A DNA stretch of 64,000 nucleotides, taken from positions 877,001 to 941,000 of the forward strand of contig NC_054875.1 in the NCBI RefSeq assembly GCF_018320785.1, written 5' to 3'. Shown piece after piece: positions 36,101-46,889 of this stretch. The notes beneath the pieces are model-generated. The model ran no database searches. It was not told the origin of the DNA and saw only the letters and a program-made list of their open reading frames with translations. The translations under genes and the position numbers were made by a program. The stretch is from Cheilinus undulatus. Lineage: Eukaryota; Chordata; Actinopteri; Labriformes; Labridae. Positions within the stretch are counted from its first letter, which is position 1. Every line of letters begins with the position of its first letter.

Positions 36101-37330
36101 TTGTCAGCAGAAGGAAGCATGAAGGTCTCTAACATGTCCTGGTAGATGGCTGCGCTGACCTTTGACCTGATAAAACACAGTGGACCAACACCAGCAGATG
36201 CCATGGCAGCCCAGATCATCACTGACTGTGGAAACTTCACACTGGACTTCAGCCAATGTGGATTCTGGTCCTCTCCAGTCTTCAAGGTCCCAGAGTCGGG
36301 AGGAGGATTGGAGAGACACCAGAGCCAACAATGCAGATGACCTGAAGGCCGCTGTCAAAGCAACCTGGGCTTCATTACACCTGAGCAGTGCCACAGGCTG
36401 ATCGCCTCCATGCCACGCCGCATTGATGCAGTAATTCATGCAGAAGGAGGCCCAACCAAGTACTGATGCATAGAAATGAACAGACTTTTCAGAAGCCTGA
36501 CATTTCTGTTGAAAATATCCTTTTTAATTGATCTTATCTAATATTCTGATTTTCTGAGACACTGAATTTTGTTTTTTTTTATCTGTAGCCATAATCATCA
36601 ACATTTCTAGAAATAAAGGCTGAAATATTTCACTGTGTGTGTGATGAGTCTATATAATATATGGGTTTACCTTTCTGACATGAGGGACAAAAAGACTGAA
36701 CTTTTTCATGATATTCTCATTTTCTGAGATGCACCTGTACCTATTTTTACTCCTTGCTGCCCATTTTTGCCACTTTTTCCTCATTTCCTATGTCATCCTA
36801 TGATCATTAATAGAAAGATGATGTCATCCTATGATCATTAATAGAAAGATGATGTCATCCTATGATCATTAATAGAAAGATGATGTCATCCTATGATCAT
36901 TAATAGAAAGATGATGTCATCCTATGATCATTAATAGAAAGATGATGTCATCCTATGATCATTAATAGAAAGATGATGTCATCCTTTGATCATTAATAGA
37001 AAGATGATGTCATCCTTTGATCATTAATAGAAAGATGATGTCATCCTATGATGTCTTTGATAGTAAATAGAAAGATGATGTCATCAAAGCTCATAAAACA
37101 CCAGCTGAGCTGAACTCAGCCGTGTGATTGGCTGATGTTTTGTCATCTGTTTCTATGGCGGTTTATCTCTGAGGTTTTAAATAGTGAGACTGTTACAGAG
37201 CTGACCTCTGACCTTATCTAGAAATATAAAATGACACTCTGACGTCAGTCTAACTCTATTTTTTTCCGGTCTTTTCCAGGTGATCCGAGGGAACAGCATC
37301 ATCATGTTGGAGGCGTTAGAGAGAGTCTGA
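33186..37330 (+). CDS. snrpg: Small nuclear ribonucleoprotein G (Sm-G); exons 33186-33217, 35085-35209, 37280-37330, one short exon not found
   Basis: Sm-G is one of seven Sm proteins forming the ring on U1, U2, U4 and U5 snRNAs. Exon 1 encodes [11 protein letters not shown] (split last codon) before GTGAGT. The exon at 35085 encodes [20 protein letters not shown] and on through the Sm1/Sm2 motifs to GMV; the last exon encodes [16 protein letters not shown]-stop. Exons total 208 nt; a 23-nt exon for FMDKKLS plus split codons would give exactly 76 residues, the usual length. I could not find that exon between 33218 and 35084, an intron half filled by a minisatellite, and skipping it breaks the frame. 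Either the assembly lost it, or this copy is defective. AATAAA at 37415 follows the stop. Confidence 0.88.
33262..34182. repeat. 37/39-bp minisatellite in snrpg intron
   Basis: Units GAGGCTAACATGCTAAC plus either GCTAATATGTTAGTAGATGA (39 bp) or TCCATTGTTAGTAGATGAAT (37 bp). The 39-bp type dominates the left and the 37-bp type the right. About 24 copies. It lies where the missing snrpg exon 2 would be expected. Confidence 0.96.
34183..35084. other. snrpg intron sequence after the array
   Basis: Contains a run of about 18 G near 34898 and two phrases found again at 35920-35990 (CTATGGGGTTCAGG, TCTGGTGTCTCTCATCTTCC-like), hinting at a decayed Tc1-type fragment near 34760-34830 (GCAGCCTTCAGCTGGTCTGG, then TCTATGGGGTTCAGGCCAGA). 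No snrpg exon 2 was seen here. Confidence 0.4.
35541..36737. mobile_element. Tc1/mariner transposon remnant with long inverted arms
   Basis: Ends CAGGTGCATCTCAGAAAAAT and its inverse are flanked by TA on both sides (35539-35540 and 36738-36739), the target of Tc1/mariner elements. The two arms of roughly 400-450 bp are inverted copies of each other and both carry the transposase C-terminal part. Between them, the minus strand encodes a central transposase segment ([20 protein letters not shown] through [10 protein letters not shown]). The N-terminal DNA-binding part is missing and the frame is disrupted, so the copy cannot make transposase. It sits in the last snrpg intron, inside an older T-rich repeat. 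Confidence 0.85.
36790..37085. repeat. 31-bp minisatellite with GATGATGTCATCCT
   Basis: Nine units of TCATTAATAGAAAGATGATG then TCATCCTATGA; the last units change to CCTTTGATC. The core AGATGATGTCATCCT is shared with the 40-bp array at 3798-4698. Located in the last snrpg intron. Confidence 0.95.
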
Positions 37331-37414
37331 TCCTCTTTTTCTGATTTTATTTTTAGATTTTGTATTTTTGTTTAAAGCGGCTGAGTCCTGATCTTTGTTT
37401 GAGCTGTTCATGTG

Positions 37415-37420
37415 AATAAA
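37415..37420 (+). terminator. snrpg: snrpg poly(A) signal
   Basis: AATAAA 85 bases after the snrpg stop codon, followed by T-rich and GT-containing sequence (CTGTTCTTCTTTGTATTTCCTG) suited to a downstream element. Confidence 0.75.
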
Positions 37421-37923
37421 TCTGTTCTTCTTTGTATTTCCTGTCTGCCTCTTTATCTGATCTGAGTTTTATTAAAGCTGTGAACTGGCCTGAAGTTTAG
37501 TTTATATGTAGTGAACATTTAAGGTCAGCATGTCTCTGAAACCGGCAGGTTAAAGGTCAAAGCTGTGTTTTAAAATCCACCGCCATCCCTCCACCAAAGG
37601 AGGTCCACGTGTTTTTGTAAACCTTTAAAATTTAAAAAGCATCCGCAGAGATGGTTAAAGCAGGCCTACTGAAGCTAAAGTTCTGTTTAAATCACTGCTG
37701 AATAAACCAAAACTAATGCTGCTATTGGATTGAATAAATGTCCAGTTCTACCTCTGCTGACGTTTATGTCAGTCTCTAAAAAGACTCTTTAGGGTGAAGG
37801 TCGTCTGTAAGGAGGGATGAAAGGGAGAGGTTACTGGGACCCATGGAGGTCAGAAAAACCACGATCCAGAGTTCATCTGTAATAAATACTCCTGTGAAAA
37901 TCACACCATCCACTGAGATCTTC
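37421..37923. other. snrpg-plpbp intergenic, nothing recognised
   Basis: No coding or repeat feature supported. Confidence 0.45.
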
Positions 37924-38686
37924 AGGGCCCCCTATAGCTCTATAGACAGGTCTGTTTGGGGCCCTCTGCAGGTCCAGGTTTAGGGGCCCCTATGATTCTA
38001 TAGACAGGTCTGTTTGGGGCCCTCTGCAGGTCCAGGTTTAGGGCCCCCTATGATTCTATAGACAGGTCTGTTTGGGGCCCTCTGCAGGTCCAGGTTTAGG
38101 GGCCCCTATGATTCTATAGACAGGTCTGTTTGGGGCCCTCTGCAGGTCCAGGTTTAGGGGCCCCTATGATTCTATAGACAGGTCTGTTTGGGGCCCTCTG
38201 CAGGTCCAGGTTTAGGGCCCCCTATGATTCTATAGACAGGTCTGTTTGGGGCCCTCTGCAGGTCCAGGTTTAGGGCCCCCTATGATTCTATAGACAGGTC
38301 TGTTTGGGGCCCTCTGCAGGTCCAGGTTTAGGGCCCCCTATGATTCTATAGACAGGTCTGTTTGGGGCCCTCTGCAGGTCCAGGTTTAGGGGCCCCTATG
38401 ATTCTATAGACAGGTCTGTTTGGGGCCCTCTGCAGGTCCAGGTTTAGGGCCCCCTATAGTTCTATAGACAGGTCTGTTTGGGGCCCTCTGCAGGTCCAGG
38501 TTTAGGGACCCCTATGATTCTATAGACAGGTCTGTTTGGGGCCCTCTGCAGGTCCAGGTTTAGGGACCCCTATGATTCTATAGACAGGTCTGTTTGGGGC
38601 CCTCTGCAGGTCCAGGTTTAGGGCCCCCTATGATTCTATAGACAGGTCTGTTTGGGGCCCTCTGCAGGTCCAGGTTTAGGGACCCT
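37924..38686. repeat. 59-bp minisatellite, ~13 copies, upstream of plpbp
   Basis: Units TATGATTCTATAGACAGGTC then TGTTTGGGGCCCTCTGCAGG then TCCAGGTTTAGGGGCCCC, period 59. Almost uniform; differences lie in AGGGGCCCC/AGGGCCCCC/AGGGACCCC. It ends 183 bp before the plpbp start codon. Confidence 0.97.
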
Positions 38687-38803
38687 GGTAAACAGAACCT
38701 GCATGCTCCATCAGTGGCTGTCTTCTTCAGCAGGACCAGCAGGGGGCGCGCTCTGCTCAGGACCCACTTCCTCTCCAGCCGGACTTTTATTGTGAAAGGT
38801 TGC

Positions 38804-38811
38804 TGACGTCA
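38804..38811 (+). promoter_or_regulatory. plpbp: CRE palindrome in plpbp promoter
   Basis: A perfect TGACGTCA lies 58 bases upstream of the plpbp ATG, with further TGACG half sites before 38850. CREB/ATF-family binding is inferred from the motif. Confidence 0.55.
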
Positions 38812-38868
38812 TCGCAGACACGTTCCCTGACGTTTCCTGACGTTCCTGTGTCGTCGTCCTCTGACGGT

Positions 38869-41800
38869 ATGTGGAAAGTAAAAATGTCGGAGGAGGTCGG
38901 AAAGGCGCTGCAGTCCGTGGTGGAGCGGGTCAACCAGGCGGCCTCACGCCGACCCAAGGTAACCTCAGCCCGGGAGAATCCTGCCGAGGAGCCCCGCCGA
39001 TGGAGCTCCTCGGCCGGCGGGGACAGAGAGTCTCTGCGGGGCACGACGCGTTATGTAAGGCTGCAAACAGCTCAACCTTTGGACGGAGCTCTGCGGAGGA
39101 GCTGGCAGCACTTTCATAACAGCATGCTCCGTGCGTGAGGTGGCACGATCCGTGCGTGAGGTGCGTGGGAGCGCGAGGAGGCTGCAGGCAGAGAAATAGA
39201 TGTTTGTCCTCACCGTGGTGGTTTATCGATCAGGACTGATCGGTTTATCGATCAGGACTGATCGGTTTTCTCCTCTCCTCGGCTCTCACACACCTGTGCA
39301 GGTGGACACGCGCAGATCTGCGTGATGCTGAAGGTTGGCGTGTAGGTCAGAGACGATCAGCTGATCTGATATCAATCTATCAATCAGCTGATCAGGCAGC
39401 TGTGGAGTAGGGCTGGGCCATAATCCAGATTCTAGATCTAGATCTGTTTGTCAGTTCTATGTCCATGATAAATATTAAAAAGACTGTTGACGGTCAGACC
39501 CACTAACACCAGTCCCATTCATGGTCACTGTAAGGAGGGGTCTGGTGACAGAGTCCTGGTCTGGTGACAGAGTCCTGGTCTGGTGACAGAGTCCCGGTTT
39601 GGTGACAGAGTCCCGGTCTGGTGACAGAGTCCCGGTCTGGTGACAGAGTCCCGGTTTGGTGACAGAGTCCCGGTTTGATGACAGAGTCCCGGTTTGATGA
39701 CAGAGTCCTGGTTTGGTGACACAGTCCTGGTTTGATGACAGAGTCCTGGTTTGGTGACAGAGTCCTGGTTTGGTGATAGAGTCCCGGTTTGGTGACAGAG
39801 TCCCGGTCTGGTGACAGAGTCCCGGTCTGGTGACAGAGTCCCGGTCTGGTGACAGAGTCCTGGTTTGATGACAGAGTCCTGGTTTGGTGACACAGTCCTG
39901 GTTTGATGACAGAGTCCTGGTTTGATGACAGAGTCCTGGTTTGGTGACACAGTCCTGGTTTGATGACAGAGTCCTGGTTTGATGACAGAGTCCTGGTTTG
40001 GTGACAGAGTCCTGGTTTGGTGACAGAGTCCTGGTTTGGTGACAGAGTCCTGGTTTGGTGACAGAGTCCTGGTCTGGTGACAGAGTCCTGGTCTGGTGAC
40101 AGAGTCCTGGTTTGATGACAGAGTCCTGGTTTGGTGACACAGTCCTGGTTTGGTGACAGAGTCCTGGTGGGTGATAGAGTCCTGGTTTGGTGACAGAGTC
40201 CTGGTCTGGTGACAGAGTCCTGGTTTGGTGACAGAGTCCTGGTTTGGTGACAGAGTCCCGGTCTGGTGACAGAGTCCCGGTTTGGTGACAGAGTCCCGGT
40301 TTGGTGATAGAGTCCTGGTTTGATGACAGAGTCCTGGTTTGGTGACACAGTCCTGGTTTGATGACAGAGTCCTGGTTTGGTGACAGAGTCCTGGTTTGGT
40401 GATAGAGTCCCGGTCTGGTGACAGAGTCCCGGTCTGGTGACAGAGTCCCGGTCTGGTGACAGAGTCCTGGTTTGGTGACACAGTCCTGGTTTGATGACAG
40501 AGTCCTGGTTTGATGACAGAGTCCTGGTTTGATGACAGAGTCCTGGTTTGGTGACAGAGTCCTGGTTTGGTGACAGAGTCCTGGTTTGGTGACAGAGTCC
40601 TGGTCTGGTGACAGAGTCCTGGTCTGGTGACAGAGTCCTGGTTTGATGACAGAGTCCTGGTTTGGTGACACAGTCCTGGTTTGATGACAGAGTCCTGGTT
40701 TGATGACAGAGTCCTGGTTTGGTGACACAGTCCTGGTTTGGTGACAGAGTCCTGGTGGGTGATAGAGTCCTGGTTTGGTGACAGAGTCCTGGTTTGATGA
40801 CAGAGTCCTGGTTTGGTGACACAGTCCTGGTTTGATGACAGAGTCCTGGTTTGGTGACACAGTCCTGGTTTGATGACAGAGTCCTGGTCTGGTGACAGAG
40901 TCCTGGTTTGGTGACACAGTCCTGGTTTGGTGACAGAGTCCTGGTTTGGTGATAGAGTCCTGGTTTGGTGACACAGTCCTGGTTTGATGACAGAGTCCTG
41001 GTTTCACACCCAGAACCCAGATGGATCTGAGAACTCTTGATCCCAAAGTCCAGTTCCATCTAGTCTGTGTGAGCTCAGAAGAACCAGACTCGGGCACTGG
41101 GCCGAGTCTGGATGAAGAGGTGTTTGGGTTCAGTAGAGATGTGACACAGCTGCGCTCGAGTCTGGGTTAGTCTACAGGAAGTAGCTTTATAGAGGCGGGG
41201 CTAAAGGTCTGCAGTATCAGTGCTGTACAGGTGTAGATGAGGAAGGTCTCTGGAAACATCCACAGTAGTAGGATGGACTCTCCTGTCTACATGGAGGCTG
41301 AACTAATGTTCACCTGAGTGGTTGCCATGGTTACCATGGTTGTCTCTTCTTCTTCTTAGCTGGTTCTAAAGCCAAACGTGTCTGTAGTGGACCATGTGGA
41401 TCCTTGGGTTCTTTGAGAGCAGACAGCAGAGGAGAGGAGAAACCGTACCCGGGCACGGTCTGAACCAGCGCTGTCAGCACGCCGGAGCGTTCCTGAGCTT
41501 TCCTCGCTGTCGGGTCAGCGCCTCAACCATCCAGCTGGTTCAGCGATACTCAGCGCCTGGCTCTTTAGTGACGTCAGTCTAACTGAAAAATAATTCTCCC
41601 AGAAAACCTTTAAAAGGGAAATCTCCCCTCAGAGTCGGTCCTCCACACGGTGGGCTCTGAATGTCAGACTGGTTTCTGTTTTTCTAACAGCTGTGTCAGA
41701 GAGAACCGCTGTTTTTATTCGGTCCCATCTTCCGTCTTTATTTTGCCGCTCTAATGCTGAGTGTCTCTTCGTCCTCAGACTCTCCCCGCCGTGCCTCCTC

Positions 41801-44800
41801 GCCTCGTCGCCGTCAGTAAGACCAAACCTCCTGACATGGTGGTGGAGGCGTACCGACAGGGTCAGAGGAACTTTGGAGAAAACTACGTGAGTAAAACCGT
41901 CCTGATCTTTGGCGGCGTGAAGACTGAAGCGATCAGTAATGAGGTTTTCTGTCCTCCCCAGGTGAATGAGCTGGTGGATAAGGCCTCAGACCCTCTGGTA
42001 CGTCCACACATTCACAGACATCAGTCCTCCTTCACTTCCTTCTAACGAGGTTTACAGAGTAAAAGAGGATGTTTCTGTGAAGTTATGATAAAGTCCAGGA
42101 GTTCTGATTTCATAAACGTAGATGGTTCATCTGAGTGTCTGTGGAGTCTAGCCAGCGTCAGGACTGTCAGCTTTCACCAGAATTATACTCAGGTGTTAAA
42201 CACGCTCCTCTCCACCCTCCAGATCATATCGTCCTGTCCGGACATAAAGTGGCACTTCATCGGTCACCTACAGAAGAGCAACGTCAACAAACTCCTGGGT
42301 GAGTAGTCGGGCTCTCTGATTGGCCATCATATCAGCGAGGACATTTTCACATTTAACCCTGACTTTGCTGGTCCGCTTTACATAGGAACGTTTAACCACG
42401 AAGAGTAGAACGGTTCCCTTTTAGTGTCGGTTTCAGTTTTTACTGCTGCTTTCTTAAATGTTTAGTTTTAGTTTAGTTTTTTAGTTTTAGTTTAGTTTTA
42501 GTTTTATTGATTTTAGTGTTTCAGTTTTATTGGTTTTAGTGTTTTAGTTTTATTGGTTTTAGTGTTTTAGTTTTATTGGTTTTAGTGTTTCAGTTTTATT
42601 GGTTTTAGTGTTTTAGTTTTATTGGTTTTAGTGTTTTAGTTTTATTGGTTTTAGTGTTTTAGTTTTATTGGTTTTAGTGTTTCAGTTTTATTGGTTTTAG
42701 TGTTTCAGTTTTATTGGTTTTAGTGTTTCAGTTGTATTGGTTTTAGTGTTTTAGTTTTATTGGTTTTAGTGTTTCAGTTTTATTGGTTTTAGTGTTTTAG
42801 TTTTATTGGTTTTAGTGTTTTAGTTTTATTGGTTTTAGTGTTTCAGTTTTATTGGTTTTAGTGTTTCAGTTTTATTGGTTTTAGTGTTTTAGTTTTATTG
42901 GTTTTAGTGTTTTAGTTTTATTGGTTTTAGTGTTTCAGTTTTATTGGTTTTAGTGTTTTAGTTTTATTGGTTTTAGTGTTTTAGTTTTATTGGTTTTAGT
43001 GTTTCAGTTTTATTGGTTTTAGTGTTTTAGTTTTATTGGTTTTAGTGTTTTAGTTTTACTGGTTTTATAAGTTTTAGTTTTATTGGTTTTAGTGTTTTAG
43101 TTTTATTGTTTTTTTAGTTTTAGTTTTATTAGATTTATTAGTTTTAGTTTTATTGGTTTATTAGTTTTAGTTTTATTGGTTTTAGTGTTTTAGTTTTATT
43201 GTTTTTTTAGTTTTAGTTTTATTAGATTTATTAGTTTTAGTTTTATTGGTTTATTAGTTTTAGTTTTATTGGTTTATTAGTTTTAGTTTTATTGGTTTTA
43301 GTGTTTTAGTTTTATTGGTTTTAGTGTTTCAGTTTTATTGGTTTTAGTGTTTTAGTTTTATTGGTTTTAGTGTTTTAGTTTTATTGGTTTTAGTGTTTTA
43401 GTTTTACTGGTTTTATAAGTTTTAGTTTTATTGGTTTTAGTGTTTTAGTTTTATTGTTTTTTTAGTTTTAGTTTTATTAGATTTATTAGTTTTAGTTTTA
43501 TTGGTTTATTAGTTTTAGTTTTATTGGTTTTAGTGTTTTAGTTTTATTGGTTTTAGTGTTTTAGTTTTATTGTTTTTTTAGTTTTAGTTTTATTGTTTTT
43601 TTAGTTTTAGTTTTATTAGATTTATTAGTTTTAGTTTTATTGGTTTATTAGTTTTAGTTTTATTGGTTTATTAGTTTTAGTTTTATTGGTTTATTAGTTT
43701 TAGACAGTTTTAAGACAGTCAGACTCCATCACTTCATTGAAATCCCGCCTGTTCAAACTGGCATCTTTGCTCTAACTGGACACTAACTGGTGCACTTCAC
43801 TTGTTTTTTTATGGTTGATCTTCTGTTTTAATGGTGTTTTATTTGGCTTTTTCTGTATGTGGTGACCTTGGGTGACTTGAAAGGTGCCTCCAAATAAAAT
43901 GTATTATTATTATTATTGTTATTATTACATTCAAACATTCCCTTTAATTAAATCATTTACACATGAGGACTAAAATCAGAAACTTTAGCAAAGCTGACTC
44001 AAAGGAAAGCCCGTGTTTGATTGGTCGGATTTGAGAAAGTGGGCAGAGCTAGCAAGGAATGAGGGTGTAGCTAAGAGTGTAGTTCCTGCTCCCTGATTGG
44101 ATGGTCAAGTCTACGTTGGGCCTTAAATCAGAAACGTAGTGAACGTCTCCGTCTCCATCATGGCGGTTTCCTCCTCTGATCGCAGACTCAGAGCGCTTAC
44201 ATAACTGAACATCGGGGTCACATGACCCTGGATTCAGACCCGGGTCTTTAATGTGGAACCAGCCCTGATCTCACGGTCTTCCCCAGTCGCTTCGTTTGAC
44301 CAATAATGGGTCAGAGTGTTATTAGTCACCGCTACTGAGCGTGCTCCGTCATGACTGAGCCTGTTCTTGTGACGGGATAACCAAACTGTCCCGCCGTGTT
44401 CCCAGGTGTGCCAAACCTGTACCTGGTGGAGACGGTGGACTCGGCCAAGCTGGCCGATAAGGTGAACGGCTCCTGGCAGCGTCTGCGAGGGTCCAGCATG
44501 CAGAGGTTAAAGGTCATGGTTCAGATCAACACCAGCGGAGAACAGAGTGAGTCTGATCTCTCCCTGTGAGAATAGTTCCTCCAGGTGTGTGTGGAATACT
44601 CACGCCTGTGCGCTCCGCAGGTAAACACGGCCTTCCTCCGGACCAGACGGTGGACACGGTGAAGCACATTGTGTCGCAGTGCCCCGCCCTGGACTTCTCA
44701 GGACTCATGACCATCGGACGCTACGGCTATGACCTCAGCCTGGGCCCCAACCCGGACTTCCAGGTACGGGGGGGGGGGGGGGGGCGGGGGGGGGGGGGTG

Positions 44801-45738
44801 TTTATTTATTTTTATATTTGTTTACATCCTTAAACAGAGAGGATTGTGGGTAACTCTAAAACCCTCTAAAGGGGTCAGACCAGGACCGGAACCTGGATCC
44901 AGAGTTTATTCAGGGTTAATCTCTCTCCTGCAGATGTTGATCAGTCGGAGACAGGAAGTGTGCGACAGTCTAAAGCTTCCCCTGGAGGACGTGGAGCTCA
45001 GTATGGGCATGTCTACGGACTTTGAACACGCGGTGAGTTTAAAACTTTTCTGTAAATCACAGATTTAGATCCAGACTAAAGCCTGGTGAGGATTTTATCT
45101 TTCTGAGTTTATAAAACTCAGATTTTTAAAACTGGAACTCAAAAATTTTCACTTTTATGATGGATGAGTGTTTTACTTCACAGTCGAGGAGTGAACGCTC
45201 CGTCATAGAGGGAGGAGTCTGAGCATCATTTCTACTGGTTTCTGTGGTTTTAGTCTTACTTCTCAGATTAACGGTAACGTTTTAGACCGCTTTAGTTTAT
45301 ATTCAGCCTTTAATGACCTCAGAGCTGAGCACCAGGAACCAAACGTGACGAAGAAACACGACGATACTGAGAGTTAAAATCAATAAGAAGCTGGTTAATT
45401 TAGCTCCGCCTACTGGTGACGTACCAGATGAGCAGGACTGTTCTGAGGCGGAGTCTGTGGTCAGCTCTGACTCTGATAGACAAACAAACAAACAAACAAA
45501 AGCGTGCAGGCTAACGTCTCTGCTGTCGTCTTCTCTCCTGTGACAGATCGAGGTCGGCGCCACCAACGTCCGCGTGGGCAGCATCATCTTCGGGAACAGA
45601 GAGTACCCCAACAGCGCGGCGAACACTCCGAACCCGAGTCCCGGTCCGAGTCCGGCCCCCAGCCCGGAGAAAACCTCCAAGATGGTGTCCGAGGAGGCAG
45701 CCAAGAAGATGCAGCATCTGAGCGTGTCGGGACACTAG
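38869..45738 (+). CDS. plpbp: Pyridoxal phosphate homeostasis protein (PLPBP/PROSC)
   Basis: YggS-family fold-type III PLP-binding protein that buffers pyridoxal 5'-phosphate; no catalytic activity is known. Eight coding exons: 38869-38958, 41779-41886, 41962-41997, 42223-42298, 44406-44546, 44621-44763, 44934-45032, 45547-45738, all GT-AG and in frame, 294 residues (human about 275). Visible motifs: [18 protein letters not shown] with the PLP lysine at about K44, [29 protein letters not shown] and the phosphate-binding [20 protein letters not shown] region. ATG 38869 (MWKVKMSEE) is favoured; ATG 38884 is the alternative. The C-terminus has a Pro/Ser-rich insert ([14 protein letters not shown]), which explains the extra length. 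Introns 1 and 4 hold large arrays. Confidence 0.97.
39538..41003. repeat. 19-bp minisatellite in plpbp intron 1
   Basis: About 77 units of TGGTGACAGAGTCCTGGTT, varying at TTTGGTG/TCTGGTG/TTTGATG, CCTGG/CCCGG and ACAGAG/ACACAG. Longer variant blocks recur, e.g. around 40145 and 40740 (CCTGGTGGGTGATAG), about 595 bp apart. Minus-strand frames of over 500 codons are repeat artefacts. Confidence 0.97.
42461..43703. repeat. T-rich 23-bp minisatellite in plpbp intron 4
   Basis: Units TTTTATTGGTTTTAGTGTTT then TAG/CAG, with a second unit type (TTTTATTAGATTTATTAGTT) on the right and block duplications (compare 43060-43210 with 43410-43540). Every 23-bp unit has an ATTGG (inverted CCAAT) word. It runs directly into a LINE tail. 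Confidence 0.95.
43704..43930 (+). mobile_element. 5'-truncated LINE 3' end (Rex1/L2-like)
   Basis: The left part reads [17 protein letters not shown], like the end of fish LINE ORF2 proteins (SLKSRLKTHLF-type). It is followed by a short 3' UTR (GGTGACCTTGGGTGACTTGA, AATAAAATG) and an ATT microsatellite tail (TTATTATTATTATTG), which are usual for this LINE group. Only the last ~200 bp remain. The T-rich array abuts its 5' edge. Family name is tentative. Confidence 0.6.
43931..44405. other. plpbp intron 4, 3' part
   Basis: No feature beyond the acceptor TGTTCCCAG at 44405. Confidence 0.45.
44768..44798 (+). repeat. G run directly after plpbp exon 6 donor
   Basis: Thirty-one bases, all G except one C, beginning four bases into the intron after CAG/GTAC. 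A tract this long is G-quadruplex-prone and its recorded length may be unreliable in an assembly. Confidence 0.9.
45033..45546. other. plpbp intron 7
   Basis: Ordinary intron; a short (CAAA)n tract at about 45480-45499 precedes the acceptor. Nothing else recognised. Confidence 0.5.
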
Positions 45739-46116
45739 GAGGGAGGAGGAGCTCGCCGTCTGCGTCTGAAGTTCAAAACTGTTCTGGAGCGGGGAGGCGG
45801 GTCGTCTCCACGCCGTGGGTGGAGCTCAGATCACGGCCTCATTTAGCGTGTGTTTGATTAATCCTCGTCACTGTTCGCCGCCCGCTCTCTAGAGCACCAC
45901 GGAGCGGCGGCGGCGCAGGAGTAGTCTGATGTTTAATGTGTCACTAACCCGTAGGAATCTACCGCCAGGTCAGAGCAGACGAGGCGGGAAGTGTCTGACA
46001 TGTTAGCGAGGATTCGTTTGATGTTTTCTACCTTTGACCCGACATGTGACCGTGCAGAAACGTGACGTCTAACACAACAATGTGGCGCTCTTCTTGTACA
46101 GACTCCGCCTTGATTG

Positions 46117-46122
46117 AATAAA
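46117..46122 (+). terminator. plpbp: plpbp poly(A) signal
   Basis: AATAAA 379 bases after the stop codon. A second AATAAA occurs near 46363 (GCAATAAATC), so a longer 3' UTR form is possible. Confidence 0.65.
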
Positions 46123-46889
46123 CCATTGATCCCTTTATAGACTCTCAGTGCGGCGTTTGGTGTTGTTTTGGTACGGTGTGAACGGTGTGCATGTGTCTGT
46201 GCTGTGATTGGTGGAGAGGAGTGAGGGGAGTGAATCTATGCAACGTGTCGACTCTGTTTTTAAACTCGTGTTTTTGTGGTTCCATGTGGGCGTGCGTTTG
46301 TGTATCTGAGTCACTGCCGTGAGCTTGGACGTGTAGACGCCATGTTTACAGCGAAGCCAAGCAATAAATCACATGATGAAAATATCTGATGTGTTTTTAT
46401 TCAAGGTCAGAAAATCACAGAGACGGCGGCGGGAACAAGGCGGGCTGCCGTCTTGTTCCCGCCAAAGTTCTAAACGGTAAAACTGAGTGAACAGCGTTTC
46501 TGTAGAACTTCGGTCCTCAGTGTGCGGTTTGACAGATTTTCATCCACTCTGCTAAGATTCATGGCTCCTCCTCCTTTTTAGACCGTGGAAAAAACTACTT
46601 CCTGTTTCATGGCAACAAAAAAAAAAATGTGACTTGTGTTGAGACTTGAACCCACTGGCAGATCTAAAAAGGCTCCAACAAACAAATAATGACTAAAACA
46701 TCACGTTTTCATGTTCAAATGAAGTTTCTGATTACAGTCGATAAAAAGCCCCGCGAATAAAGTTATTACCGTTATTATCATTATTATATACAGCAGGAAA
46801 GTGCTGTTACATCTGTGGGATTATTACACTGAACACTGTAGATCTGCTTCACATTAACCAAAAGCATGCGATTAATTAAAATCTAAAAG
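46123..46889. other. plpbp 3' flank
   Basis: Contains a small inverted repeat around 46425-46460 (GGCGGGAACAAGGCGG... and ...TTGTTCCCGCC), able to form a stem. No other feature supported. Confidence 0.45.

Noticed and set aside
39475-41097. Minus-strand frames of 318-540 codons (GLCHQTRT repeats)
   Set aside because: They are the 19-bp array of plpbp intron 1; all three frames are open for the same reason.
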